NCBI RefSeq assembly: GCF_019469265.1
Contig: NZ_CP048268.1
Span: 458,501 to 522,500 of the forward strand
Reading direction: 5' to 3'
From: Lactobacillus panisapium
GTDB taxonomy: Bacteria > Bacillota > Bacilli > Lactobacillales > Lactobacillaceae
Length of the DNA stretch: 64,000 bases
Below the pieces are notes generated by a model, which was given only the letters and a program-made list of their open reading frames with translations, had not been told where the DNA came from and made no database searches. Numbering within the stretch: the stretch's first letter is position 1; the number at the start of each line of letters is the position of its first letter. Made by a program: the position numbers and the translations under genes. Below are positions 24,897-33,118 of this stretch, piece by piece.

Positions 24897-25170
24897 AATT
24901 AGTTTCCTTTCTCCAAAATATAATTTAACTATAGCATTTTGGATCAAGGAATGAAAAGCCGGACTAGAAGTTTTTCATTTTTGTTGCAAATTACTAATTC
25001 GTCTAGACCATTTGCTTGGTACAAACGGACGTTCTTGTATTTAGCAAATTTAGTGTAATTAGTTGCTATGATAGGAACTTACTAAATGCTGTTTGCTGTA
25101 ATAAATATGTTACAAATATGACAAGCAATTTTTACCAAGTAACTTTTTTTTAAAAATCGAGTGATAACTT

Positions 25171-25249
25171 TGTTATGATTCTGAAATTTTTACGCTGTAG
25201 TATATATACAATCAAATTGATCAGTAAGAACTTTACTTGTTAGTTTGAT
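25171..25249 (+). promoter_or_regulatory. apf promoter and leader hairpin
   Basis: The 395-bp gap before apf shows no gene. An extended -10 (TG then TATGAT, 25171-25179) is the best promoter. The leader has an imperfect hairpin at 25211-25249 (ATCAAA...TAAG with TTACTTG...TTTGAT) 30 bp ahead of AAGGAGAG, of the kind that stabilises abundant surface-protein mRNAs. Confidence 0.45.
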
Positions 25250-25291
25250 ATAGAAAAAAGATAGGGTTTTTTTATTAAGGAGAGATATTTT

Positions 25292-25954
25292 TTGAAGGTA
25301 AAATCTATCTTAGCTAAAACGGCGGCAGTAGCAGCTGTATCAGTTACTGGTGTAGTTGCAATGAACAGTGCAAATCAGGAAACTGTTCACGCTGCAACAG
25401 TAGAAAATGATGCAGAAGTCGTAACTGTTAACTACGTTGATGGTAACTCAATCCACGTTTGGAACAGCTACAAGACTCCTGAAGCTACTGGGCAAATTTT
25501 ACCAAGTAATTCTTCATGGAAAGTTATTAAAACTGCTTATGATAAAAATGGTCACAAGTGGTATGACTTGGGTAAGAATCAATGGGTAAAAGCTGAGTAT
25601 GTTAACAAAGGTTATTACCCAGAAAACGCTTCTAACCAAGAAGCAGTAGTTGCTGATAACAGTGCTGCAAATACAGCTAGCACAAATGTTTCTTACAATG
25701 CTACTACTCAAAATTATGCTGGTGGTTCTGATTCTGAATCTTCTGCTAAGGCATGGATTGCAAATCGTGAATCAGGCGGCTCATACAGTGCTCAAAACGG
25801 CCAATACATTGGTAAATACCAACTTTCAGCTTCATACCTTAACGGTGACTACTCTGCTGCCAACCAAGAACGTGTTGCCAACAGTTACGTTGCTAACCGG
25901 TATGGTTCATGGTCAGCTGCTAAGGCCTTTTGGCAAGCAAATGGCTGGTACTAA
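25292..25954 (+). CDS. apf: Aggregation-promoting-factor-like surface protein
   Basis: 220 residues from TTG 25292 (AAGGAGAG upstream). A signal peptide (residues 1-34, ending VHA/ATVEN) is followed by an SH3/SLAP-like cell-wall segment (about 45-110, NSIHVWNSYKTP...KWYDLGKNQWV), an Asn/Ser/Ala-rich linker, and the C-terminal Apf domain (about 148-220) with WIANRESGGSYSAQNGQYIGKYQ. That domain resembles a lysozyme-like/transglycosylase fold with catalytic Glu in NRESGG. Apf proteins coat lactobacilli and affect shape and aggregation. The gene stands alone between terminators. Confidence 0.88.
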   Translation: MKVKSILAKTAAVAAVSVTGVVAMNSANQETVHAATVENDAEVVTVNYVDGNSIHVWNSYKTPEATGQILPSNSSWKVIKTAYDKNGHKWYDLGKNQWVKAEYVNKGYYPENASNQEAVVADNSAANTASTNVSYNATTQNYAGGSDSESSAKAWIANRESGGSYSAQNGQYIGKYQLSASYLNGDYSAANQERVANSYVANRYGSWSAAKAFWQANGWY

Positions 25955-25995
25955 TCGCCTGAAATAGATAATAAATATAAATAACAACTTAATAA

Positions 25996-26034
25996 GTAAA
26001 AAGGGTCTAGTCAATTCGACTAGGCCCTTTTTTG
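25996..26034 (+). terminator. Bidirectional terminator between apf and gntR
   Basis: AAAAAGGGTCTAGTC pairs with GACTAGGCCCTTTTTT. A-run and T-run on both sides serve both convergent genes. Confidence 0.9.
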
Positions 26035-26044
26035 GTAGTTAATT

Positions 26045-26767
26045 TTAATGATCAATGGCATAAGTGAACTTGTCACTGCGCAAAACTTGTTGCGAAATGT
26101 GCATTGGCAAGTTGTGGTTATCATACACAAAGTCTTTAATTTGCATTAAGGCTGTTTTTTCGTCTACGTTTAATAAGAAAGATTCTTCTCTAGTGGCAAA
26201 AGTGATTTTAAAAGTTTTTTTGCCTGTGCTTGGAGATACCATGAAGTTCTTTTTCAGTAGTTGGTATAACGGCGAATCAAGATCAGATTTTTCAATCCCG
26301 GCAAATTTAGGTGGTAGCCAAATCCACTCAACGCAGAAAGGCACCTCATCAATGTATCTTAACCGTTTAATTTCAATTAATTGCTCATCGTCTTGTAGTT
26401 GCAAAAAACTTCTTTGCTCAGGTTGACCTGGGACTTTCTGAACGCTAATTAGCCGGGTAGACATCGTCTTTCCGGCTTTTTTTACGCTATCAGTGAGACT
26501 AGAAAAATGATGATTCTGTGTTTTGACCTCGTTACCCTGATCTGAAACATAAGTTCCTTTTCCCGGTAATTTAATCAAAATATTTTGATCAGACAATAGT
26601 TTTAATGCCTTACGCACAGTAGTCCTGCTTAATTTGAATTCCTCTTGCAAAGTCATTTCTGAGGGGATGGCGTGACCTTCTCGATACTTTTTGTCATCAA
26701 TGCGTTTTTTGATAATATCCGCTAAATGAATATAAAGGGGCGTATGTCCTTCTTCTTTTTCTAACAT
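26045..26767 (-). CDS. GntR/HutC-family repressor beside a FrlB-like gene
   Basis: 240 residues. GntR winged helix at 10-75 (AIPSEMTLQEEFKLSRTTVR), then a UTRA domain ending YAIDH. FrlR-type regulators of fructosamine operons have this architecture. It is divergent from the SIS gene at 26,951, and the shared region has two near-identical palindromes (ATACATGTAT and ATACAGGTAT), a cre and a good promoter. It probably represses the SIS gene, and perhaps PTS operon 3, until a phosphorylated Amadori product binds. Confidence 0.87.
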   Translation of the reverse strand: MLEKEEGHTPLYIHLADIIKKRIDDKKYREGHAIPSEMTLQEEFKLSRTTVRKALKLLSDQNILIKLPGKGTYVSDQGNEVKTQNHHFSSLTDSVKKAGKTMSTRLISVQKVPGQPEQRSFLQLQDDEQLIEIKRLRYIDEVPFCVEWIWLPPKFAGIEKSDLDSPLYQLLKKNFMVSPSTGKKTFKITFATREESFLLNVDEKTALMQIKDFVYDNHNLPMHISQQVLRSDKFTYAIDH

Positions 26768-26856
26768 TAATCTGCCTATACCTTAATTAGTTTATTAATA
26801 TTATAGCAAAAGAAGTTTACTTAAGCACAGGTGTTAGTTTTTATTTGCCAAAAATA

Positions 26857-26868
26857 AATACATGTATT
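26857..26868 (+). promoter_or_regulatory. Candidate GntR operator 1
   Basis: AATACATGTATT is a perfect 12-bp palindrome upstream of the -35. Its core recurs with one change at 26,922. Confidence 0.5.
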
Positions 26869-26880
26869 ATATTTTTAGCC

Positions 26881-26909
26881 TTTACTTTTTAAATAAAGCG
26901 CTTTATTAT
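26881..26909 (+). promoter_or_regulatory. Promoter of FrlB-like gene with palindromic cre in the spacer
   Basis: TTTACT (26881-26886), 17 bp, TATTAT (26904-26909). AATAAAGCGCTTTATT (26892-26907) fills the spacer and overlaps the -10, so CcpA binding would block RNA polymerase. Confidence 0.65.
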
Positions 26910-26920
26910 GATAACTAAAA

Positions 26921-26932
26921 GATACAGGTATC
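26921..26932 (+). promoter_or_regulatory. Candidate GntR operator 2
   Basis: GATACAGGTATC lies just after the expected transcription start. It shares ATACANGTAT with operator 1, 64 bp upstream. Confidence 0.5.
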
Positions 26933-26950
26933 ATTTGAAGGGAGGAAAAG

Positions 26951-27946
26951 ATGAAAATACAAGAAGAAGTGAAAAAGGTAGTCAAGCAGGCGATAGCCAA
27001 GATAGCAAAGCACGGCAAGATTAAACAAATTTTGTGGGTAGGAGCTGGTGGCTCATTTGGTGGCTTTTATGCAGCTAATTATTTTTTGCAACAAGAAGCA
27101 AAAAACATTTTTACCGCAATGTATACCAGTGGTGAATTTATTTATGCAGCCCCGAAAAATCTGGACCAAAACACCTTAGTAGTTTTGTGTTCAATGAGAG
27201 GTACTAAGGAAACAATTGCTGCTTCCCAAATTGCACAAAATGCGGGCGCAACCACAATCTCCTTATATGTTGAAAAATCAGCACTATTAGACTACTCTGA
27301 CTACCAAATTAAGTATGAGAGTTTGGCACTTGATGAAAGTAGGATTGAACGAGTTAATAGCAGTATTGGTTTATGTATTGCTATGAATGTATTAAATGAA
27401 GTTGAAGGCTATGATAATTATGCAGCTGCGATGGCGGCTTTTGCCGATTTAGATCCAATTTACCGCAGGGCGGTCGAATACACGACTCCTTTAGCCAAAA
27501 AATGGGCAGAATTAAATAAAAAGCAAAGGACAATCTACGTTATTGCTAGCGGGCCCGCCTATGGAGCTGCTTATATCTTCTCGATTTGTAATTTGGAAGA
27601 AATGCTGCAGTTGAATTCACCCACCATTCACAGCTACGAGTACTTCAACGGACCATTTGAAGTGACCGATAAGGGAAAATCAATTTTTCAATTGCTCGCT
27701 ACTGGAAAAACGCGTCCAGAGGATGAACGTGCTTTAAGATTTGAACAAAGATTTGCTGGGGAGAAATTATACGTATTAGATGGTAAAGAAATTGGCCTAG
27801 ATGATCTCCCAGAAGAGATTGCCCCATATTTTAACCATTCAATTTTTTCTTCTATCTTAAATAACGTTTATATGAGGGAGCTATCATATACAACACATGA
27901 AAGTTATCTGACTCGGCGCTATATGTGGAAAGAAGAGTATAAGTAA
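26951..27946 (+). CDS. FrlB-like SIS-domain deglycase, stand-alone
   Basis: 331-residue two-SIS-domain cytosolic protein: VGAGGSFGGFYAANYF, CSMRGTKET (the serine loop), ASGPAYGAAY and EYFNGPFEV, ending LTRRYMWKEEY. The C-terminal RRYMWK signature is shared with the SIS gene at 30,809 and is typical of fructosamine-6-phosphate deglycases; the operon 2 paralogue ends differently (DFRQYMGKVDYSY). It is transcribed from its own regulated promoter, 260 bp ahead of PTS operon 3. Two SIS enzymes around one PTS parallels the two deglycases of gfr systems, where each handles a different amine linkage. Confidence 0.78.
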   Translation: MKIQEEVKKVVKQAIAKIAKHGKIKQILWVGAGGSFGGFYAANYFLQQEAKNIFTAMYTSGEFIYAAPKNLDQNTLVVLCSMRGTKETIAASQIAQNAGATTISLYVEKSALLDYSDYQIKYESLALDESRIERVNSSIGLCIAMNVLNEVEGYDNYAAAMAAFADLDPIYRRAVEYTTPLAKKWAELNKKQRTIYVIASGPAYGAAYIFSICNLEEMLQLNSPTIHSYEYFNGPFEVTDKGKSIFQLLATGKTRPEDERALRFEQRFAGEKLYVLDGKEIGLDDLPEEIAPYFNHSIFSSILNNVYMRELSYTTHESYLTRRYMWKEEYK

Positions 27947-28039
27947 TGCTGCTAATTGCTGTAGCCCTTAACAAGAGCGCAGCTTTTGGCAGAATACCCT
28001 TAAGATTGATCAATAATTAAAAATCTCATTAAAAAGCAA

Positions 28040-28128
28040 TGACACCGCTTTAAAATGATAATAATGCAAAAATAATTTAATTATTTTCAAAGAAAAGCTT
28101 TACAGAATTTAGGCATTATAATATTATT
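28040..28128 (+). promoter_or_regulatory. Promoter and possible cre of PTS operon 3
   Basis: TTTACA (28100-28105), 17 bp, TATTAT (28123-28128). TGACACCGCTTTAA (28040-28053) is a moderate cre. ATACGTGTTA (28135-28144) at the start region is a degenerate match to the GntR operators at 26,857 and 26,921. Confidence 0.5.
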
Positions 28129-28206
28129 TATATATACGTGTTAATACATCATACTTTTAGAAAAGACATTTTAGAATATTTGATTTTTGATTAGGGGTGA
28201 AAAGAA

Positions 28207-28629
28207 GTGAAAATAATTTTAGTTAGTCACGGCAAGCTTGCAAAAGGCATGAAGGATACAGTTGAGATGATTGCTGGTAAGCAAGACAATCTTGAGGCGT
28301 ATGAAGCTTATGGCAGTGGTTCCGAAGACGAAGGTTTTATTACCGAAGTCAAACAATCTGTTGCTGCAAGTAAAGAGGACAAAGTTATTGTTGTGACGGA
28401 TGTATTGGGTGGATCTGTTAATAATGAAATGATCCAGTTATTAAAAGATCACCATAACTTAACGCTTTTGACTGGCATGAATTTACCTCTGATTATTACT
28501 TTAGTTACCACAGTGAATGCGCAGGATAGTGAAGATGCTATTTTGGAGGCAATTGCCGAAGGACAGAAGGGAGTTTTATCAGTTAATAAGTTAATGAGCG
28601 AAGATGATGATGAAGGAGATTTATTATGA
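28207..28629 (+). CDS. PTS mannose-class IIA, operon 3
   Basis: 140 residues from GTG 28207 (AGGGGTGA upstream). ILVSHGKLAKG places the phosphohistidine at residue 8; VVTDVLGGSVNNE is the second signature. An acidic C-terminal tail (SEDDDEGDLL) is unusual for the family but short. The stop overlaps the ATG of IIB (ATGA), so the two are coupled. It relays phosphate from HPr to that IIB. Confidence 0.9.
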   Translation: MKIILVSHGKLAKGMKDTVEMIAGKQDNLEAYEAYGSGSEDEGFITEVKQSVAASKEDKVIVVTDVLGGSVNNEMIQLLKDHHNLTLLTGMNLPLIITLVTTVNAQDSEDAILEAIAEGQKGVLSVNKLMSEDDDEGDLL

Positions 28630-29096
28630 TAAAGGTAATTAGGGTTGATCACCGTTTATTGCACGGACAGGTAATATTTTCGTGGACCAAGTTTGCAAAT
28701 ATTGAGCGCGTAATCGTAATTGACACAGCCACTGCTAAAGATGATTTTAAGAAAATGTCGTTAAAGTTAGCTAAACCAGAAGATGTTCGCTTAAACGTTT
28801 TTAGTGTCGATGCTGCAATTGCTAAAATCGATCAAATCAAGGCCTTGAAAGATAACATTATGTTGATCTTTGAAAATGTCACTGAATTGAGTAAATTTAT
28901 TGATCAATTCGGACCAGTTGAAGAAATTAACTATGGCTTAATTCCAGCAAAGCCTGATGCCAAGCGCTTTAGCAATGCTGTTTACTTGACGCCTGAAGAG
29001 GTTAAATTATCAAAAAAGATGTGTGATCAAGGAATAAAGATTTCAATGCAACAGGTTCCTTCATCTAATAAAGAGCTTCTAAATAATGTTATTTAG
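28626..29096 (+). CDS. PTS mannose-class IIB, operon 3
   Basis: 156 residues; RVDHRLLHGQVIFSWTKF gives active His13. It starts within the IIA stop region (GAAGGAGA upstream). Close similarity of motif and spacing to the IIB of operon 2 suggests a shared substrate class or a duplication of the whole IIABCD set. It donates phosphate to the sugar moving through the IIC-IID channel. Confidence 0.9.
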   Translation: MIKVIRVDHRLLHGQVIFSWTKFANIERVIVIDTATAKDDFKKMSLKLAKPEDVRLNVFSVDAAIAKIDQIKALKDNIMLIFENVTELSKFIDQFGPVEEINYGLIPAKPDAKRFSNAVYLTPEEVKLSKKMCDQGIKISMQQVPSSNKELLNNVI

Positions 29097-29113
29097 AAAG
29101 AAAGGCTAGAAAA

Positions 29114-29905
29114 ATGTTTTGGAAAGCATTAATCGTCGGACTAATTGGTGTTTTTGCCATGTTCGACTCAAGACTTCTTGGACGTGAAAATTTTGAACAA
29201 CCATTAATCATCAGTACCCTAGTGGGGTTGGCATTAGGAGATCCTGCCAAAGGACTAATGGTTGGTGCCACACTGCAATTAGTATCAATGGGGATTGTGG
29301 CCGTTGGAGCCGCTGTTCCTCCCGATATGGTTCTGGGCTCAGTTGTAGCCTCAGCTTTTGCGATTTTATCGCATACAAGTGCTCAAGCGGCACTAACTGT
29401 GGCTTTGCCAGTTGCGGTTTTAGGTCAATTGGTTGCTATTGTCGTCAGAATGCTGTTTTCTTCATTTAACTCGCTAGTTGAAAAAGCAATTGATGATGGC
29501 AAATTTAGAAAGGCCCGTAGTTACCATATCGTCTATGGTCCAATTATTTATGGCTTGCTTTATTTCATCCCAATCTTTTTTGCAATCTACCTAGGAACCG
29601 ATGCGGTTACCGCATTGGTAAAAATGATTCCTGCTTGGTTGACAAACGGCTTGACCTTAGCAAGTAAAATTTTGCCAGCATACGGATTTGCGTTACTAAT
29701 GTCAACCATGATTGATAAGAAAAATGCTGTTTACTTATTCTTAGGTTTCTTTATTGCGGCATACGGAAAGATGTCGGTAATCAGCGTTGCTATTTTTGCA
29801 GTGATTTTAGTAATCATCCTGAATAAGTTTATGAATAATAATGGTAATAACGATTCTGGCTCTTCTGCCAAAGATGATAGCCTAGATGATTTGGAAGAAT
29901 TATAG
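29114..29905 (+). CDS. PTS mannose-class IIC, operon 3
   Basis: 263-residue polytopic permease subunit. The N-terminal GLIGVFAMFDSRLLGRENF and the glycine-rich LGDPAKGLMVGATLQLVSMG fit the EIIC sorbose/mannose type. The tail is Asn/Asp/Ser-rich and acidic (SSAKDDSLDDLEEL), as in the IIC of operons 1 and 2. It follows IIB by 17 bp with GAAAGAAAGG and precedes IID by 11 bp. Confidence 0.88.
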   Translation: MFWKALIVGLIGVFAMFDSRLLGRENFEQPLIISTLVGLALGDPAKGLMVGATLQLVSMGIVAVGAAVPPDMVLGSVVASAFAILSHTSAQAALTVALPVAVLGQLVAIVVRMLFSSFNSLVEKAIDDGKFRKARSYHIVYGPIIYGLLYFIPIFFAIYLGTDAVTALVKMIPAWLTNGLTLASKILPAYGFALLMSTMIDKKNAVYLFLGFFIAAYGKMSVISVAIFAVILVIILNKFMNNNGNNDSGSSAKDDSLDDLEEL

Positions 29906-29916
29906 GAGTAAAAATT

Positions 29917-30753
29917 ATGGCTGAACAAAAACACACAGATAAGCAATTACGTCATAAATTTTGGCAATTCTTCTGGCGGTCATGGGCCATTCAAACTTCG
30001 TGGAACTATGAGCGGCAGATGAACATGGGCTTTATGTATGGCATGGCGCCAACAATTGATGAGATTTATGGTGAAAAACCGGATAGCCCAGAAAAATTAC
30101 AGAAGAAAAAAGAGGCCTATCACCGGCATATGGCATTCTTCAACTGTACTCCACAGTTAACCTCGTTTGTTTTAGGTTTATCTTCGGCAATGGAAGAAGA
30201 ATATGCGGAAAATCCTGATACCTTTGATCCGGAGTCAATCAACAGTGTAAAGACTTCATTGATGGGGCCATTGTCAGGAATTGGTGATTCCTTTTTCCAA
30301 GGAACAATAAAGATTATTGCTTTTGGGTTAGGAGTTAATATGGCCCAGCAAGGCAATATCTTTGGTCCAATCTTGGCAATGATAATTTCCATCATTCCGT
30401 CCGCTGCTGTTACCTATTGGGGCGGCAAATGGGGCTATCTGCAAGGAAAGAAGAATATCCAAAAGCTGATTGGCAACGGAACGATTAACCGCATTATGTC
30501 ATTGATGAATGTGGTTGGTTTGATGGTAATTGGGGCCATGATTGCCACAATGATTGGGATTACGACGCCAATTAAATTTGGTAAGACTTTTGTTTTACAA
30601 ACGACGTTGGATTCGATTTTCCCACAGATGCTGTCCTTGGCCTTTACCTTTGGCATGTTTTACCTAATCAAGAAAAAGGTTAATACCGCTTGGATTATGG
30701 TGATCTGTATTGTCGGCGGTATCTTGCTGAGTGTATTAGGAATTTTTAACTAA
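29917..30753 (+). CDS. PTS mannose-class IID, operon 3
   Basis: 278 residues with the IID signatures IQTSWNYERQMNMGFMYGM and SLMGPLSGIGDSFFQGT. Membrane helices are in the C-terminal half. TAGGAG precedes ATG 29917. It pairs with the IIC just upstream. The gene is followed by a 55-bp gap without a terminator and then the SIS gene. Confidence 0.9.
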   Translation: MAEQKHTDKQLRHKFWQFFWRSWAIQTSWNYERQMNMGFMYGMAPTIDEIYGEKPDSPEKLQKKKEAYHRHMAFFNCTPQLTSFVLGLSSAMEEEYAENPDTFDPESINSVKTSLMGPLSGIGDSFFQGTIKIIAFGLGVNMAQQGNIFGPILAMIISIIPSAAVTYWGGKWGYLQGKKNIQKLIGNGTINRIMSLMNVVGLMVIGAMIATMIGITTPIKFGKTFVLQTTLDSIFPQMLSLAFTFGMFYLIKKKVNTAWIMVICIVGGILLSVLGIFN

Positions 30754-30808
30754 ATATTGGTAACCAGTTATTTAAAATTTGATTTTATTGATAGGAGAAA
30801 AAATTATT

Positions 30809-31786
30809 ATGGATTTTGAAAAAGTTAAGGCAATTGTTAGTGATATCAAGTCAAAGCAACCTAACATTGACCGGGTTTTGTTTGTTGGCTGTGGTGCTTC
30901 AATGGCTGATTTGTATCCAGGCTACTACTTTATTTCTCATGAAAGCACTAAGTTGTTGTCTGCGATTTATACTGCCAATGAATTTAACTATGATACGCCA
31001 AAGGGTGTTGGTGAAAATACCATTGTCATCACAGCATCACTTGGTGGTACTACACCGGAATCAGTTGCTGCTACTAAGAAGGCCAGAGAGCTTGGTACCC
31101 ATGTCGTAACTTTATCAATGGCAGAAGATTCACCTATTATTAAGGAAACTGAATATAAGGTAGTTCACGGCTTCCACGAAAACTATGCTGCTAAAACTGA
31201 AAAGATGACCTATTGCTTGGCTTTGGCAGTCGAGATTGTACAAGAATTTGAAGGCTATGAATTCTACGATGAGGCTTTGGACGCATTCAAAGGGATGCCA
31301 GATTTGATTGAGAATGCAGTTAAGTCAGTTGGACCAATGGCAAAAGAATTTGGTGAAAAATACCGGGACGAAAAAACAATTTATGTTTTGAGTAGCGGTG
31401 CTTCACTTGGTGTAGCATACTCAACCGCTTCGTTCTTATTCATGGAAATGCAGTGGATTGCTGCCCCAACAGTTCATACTGGTGAATATTTCCACGGACC
31501 ATTTGAACTTACAGAAAAAGACGCACCATACTTGTTGTTCATGAATGATGGCAAAACTCGTCATTTAGACGCCCGCGCATTGACCTTCTTGCAAAGATTT
31601 GATGCACAAATCACTAATATTGATGCCAAAGATTATGGCTTAAATGAAGTGGCTAGTGAGAATGTGATTGACTACTTCAACCCAATGATTCACACCGGCG
31701 TAATGCGTGTCTTTGCTGAAGAATTAGCTAAAGCAAGAAAGCATCCATTAACTAAGCGTCGCTATATGTGGAAGTTGACTTATTAA
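30809..31786 (+). CDS. FrlB-like SIS-domain deglycase, operon 3
   Basis: 325 residues from ATG 30809 (AGGAGA 10 bp upstream); an in-frame TTG 30779 lacks a site. Two SIS folds: VGCGASMADLYPGYYF, ASLGGTTPES, SSGASLGVAY and EYFHGPFEL, ending KRRYMWKLTY. The PHP-type order after IIABCD is the same as in operon 2. It should split a phosphorylated Amadori-type sugar amine into glucose-6-phosphate and amine. The first-domain serine loop differs from that of the stand-alone paralogue (LGGTT versus MRGTK), so specificities probably differ. Confidence 0.8.
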   Translation: MDFEKVKAIVSDIKSKQPNIDRVLFVGCGASMADLYPGYYFISHESTKLLSAIYTANEFNYDTPKGVGENTIVITASLGGTTPESVAATKKARELGTHVVTLSMAEDSPIIKETEYKVVHGFHENYAAKTEKMTYCLALAVEIVQEFEGYEFYDEALDAFKGMPDLIENAVKSVGPMAKEFGEKYRDEKTIYVLSSGASLGVAYSTASFLFMEMQWIAAPTVHTGEYFHGPFELTEKDAPYLLFMNDGKTRHLDARALTFLQRFDAQITNIDAKDYGLNEVASENVIDYFNPMIHTGVMRVFAEELAKARKHPLTKRRYMWKLTY

Positions 31787-31814
31787 TTAAGTTAATTGAG
31801 CAATTTTAAGTGAT

Positions 31815-31853
31815 TAGAAAAAGGATCCTATGAAAAGTAGAATCCTTTTTTAT
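31815..31853 (+). terminator. Terminator of PTS operon 3
   Basis: AAAAAGGATCCT pairs with AGAATCCTTTTTT around a short loop. Confidence 0.85.
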
Positions 31854-32189
31854 TACAAATTTTATTTTAACTGATATAGTAAAATGACTTTAACTAGTAG
31901 GACAACTTTTGATTATCGGCGATTAAAAGCATACCGCCTACTAATTTTGCTGGAACAAGCTGTTAAAATGAAAGAATGGCTCGTTAGTTTAATAGCTGAA
32001 TTGTTAGTTTCTATGCTATTAAGGCTAATATGAAAGCTATTTGCGCATAAAGTTGTAGCGTACTTTAATCTGATTTTGTTTTATACTGTTCATAATAAAA
32101 AGAAACAATTTAACTGGATAGATAGAAAAGTTTTTGGATAACTAATGCCGTTGGGGCAAAGTAAAGAATGATATAGGTAGTGGTGACTT
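31854..32189 (+). other. Non-coding gap with a two-turn direct repeat
   Basis: No gene or RNA was recognised. GTTAGTTTAATAGCT (31983) and GTTAGTTTCTATGCT (32003) repeat with a 20-bp period (12 of 15 bases). TATACT at 32082 could be a -10 of the following gntR, without a clear -35. Confidence 0.35.
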
Positions 32190-32894
32190 TTGAAAGAGAC
32201 AGGTTCGTTATATTCTCAGGTAATGGAGAAAATCAGACAAAAAATTATTACTAATGAATACCCCGTTAACAGTAAACTGCCAAATGAGTTTGAGCTAAGT
32301 GAACAATTTGCAGTTAGCCGGGTTACTTTGCGTAAAGCAATTAAGGGACTAGCTGAAGACGGCTTAGTCGAAAAAATCCAGGGAGTTGGGACGTTTGTCC
32401 GCAAACCGCAAAAAGTAAAAAGAATTATTAGTTCACCGGCAGCTGAAAGTTTTTCTCAGATTGCTAAAAAAGAGGGTTTTAAGGCAAGCGTTGAGGTAAT
32501 AAAGGTTAAGGAAGTAGAAACACCACCTAAGTTACGCAAAATTCTGGAAACTAAGCATTCGTTGTTTATTGAAAGAGTTCACTCTGTCAATGACGAACCA
32601 ATTATGTTGGAGTGCAATTATTTCCCATTACCACGTTTTGCTGGGTTAGCAAAAGAAGACCTAAGTCAGTCTTTGTACCAAATTTTGCAAGATAACTACC
32701 AAATTACCAAGTTGAATTCTCGCGACTTGATTATTAGTGTTGCACTAGCCAGTTTAAGCGAAGCCAAATTTTTAAAGAAATCGATCGGCTTCCCGCTACT
32801 TCTTTTGCAAGTCTGTATTGAAGATGAGCATAATAATGTTGTTCATGCTGGGGAACAGTATATTATCTCCGACAGATATGAATTTCACGTATAA
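32190..32894 (+). CDS. GntR/HutC-family regulator
   Basis: 234 residues from TTG 32190; ribosome-binding site weak (AGTGGTGA). GntR winged helix at 8-72 (KLPNEFELSEQFAVSRVTLR) and a UTRA effector domain ending ISDRYEFHV. It is transcribed alone after PTS operon 3 and faces no divergent partner, so its target is uncertain. It may be a second regulator for the sugar-amine genes. Conserved dimer and DNA-contact features are intact. Confidence 0.85.
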   Translation: MKETGSLYSQVMEKIRQKIITNEYPVNSKLPNEFELSEQFAVSRVTLRKAIKGLAEDGLVEKIQGVGTFVRKPQKVKRIISSPAAESFSQIAKKEGFKASVEVIKVKEVETPPKLRKILETKHSLFIERVHSVNDEPIMLECNYFPLPRFAGLAKEDLSQSLYQILQDNYQITKLNSRDLIISVALASLSEAKFLKKSIGFPLLLLQVCIEDEHNNVVHAGEQYIISDRYEFHV

Positions 32895-33047
32895 TTAGCT
32901 TGTTAATCGACCAATATGGTTAAAGGGTGTATTGTAAGTAATGATTAAATTCCAACAAATGCTTCTGACACTACACCTAATTTATTTGCTTTAACGGTTG
33001 AATTGTCTAATTTTGTTATTTTTAGTGGAAAAATTAATTGGCATTAA

Positions 33048-33067
33048 ATTCTAAATAGATTTAGAAT
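33048..33067 (+). promoter_or_regulatory. Palindrome upstream of the SEC10/PgrA-type gene
   Basis: ATTCTAAATAGATTTAGAAT is a perfect 9-bp dyad with a 2-bp centre, 52 bp before the start codon. It looks like an operator; the protein that would bind it is unknown. Confidence 0.4.
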
Positions 33068-33118
33068 GACATATAAAGCCATCAGAGCCAATCAGTAAAT
33101 ACTCTTGAGGGAAGATAA

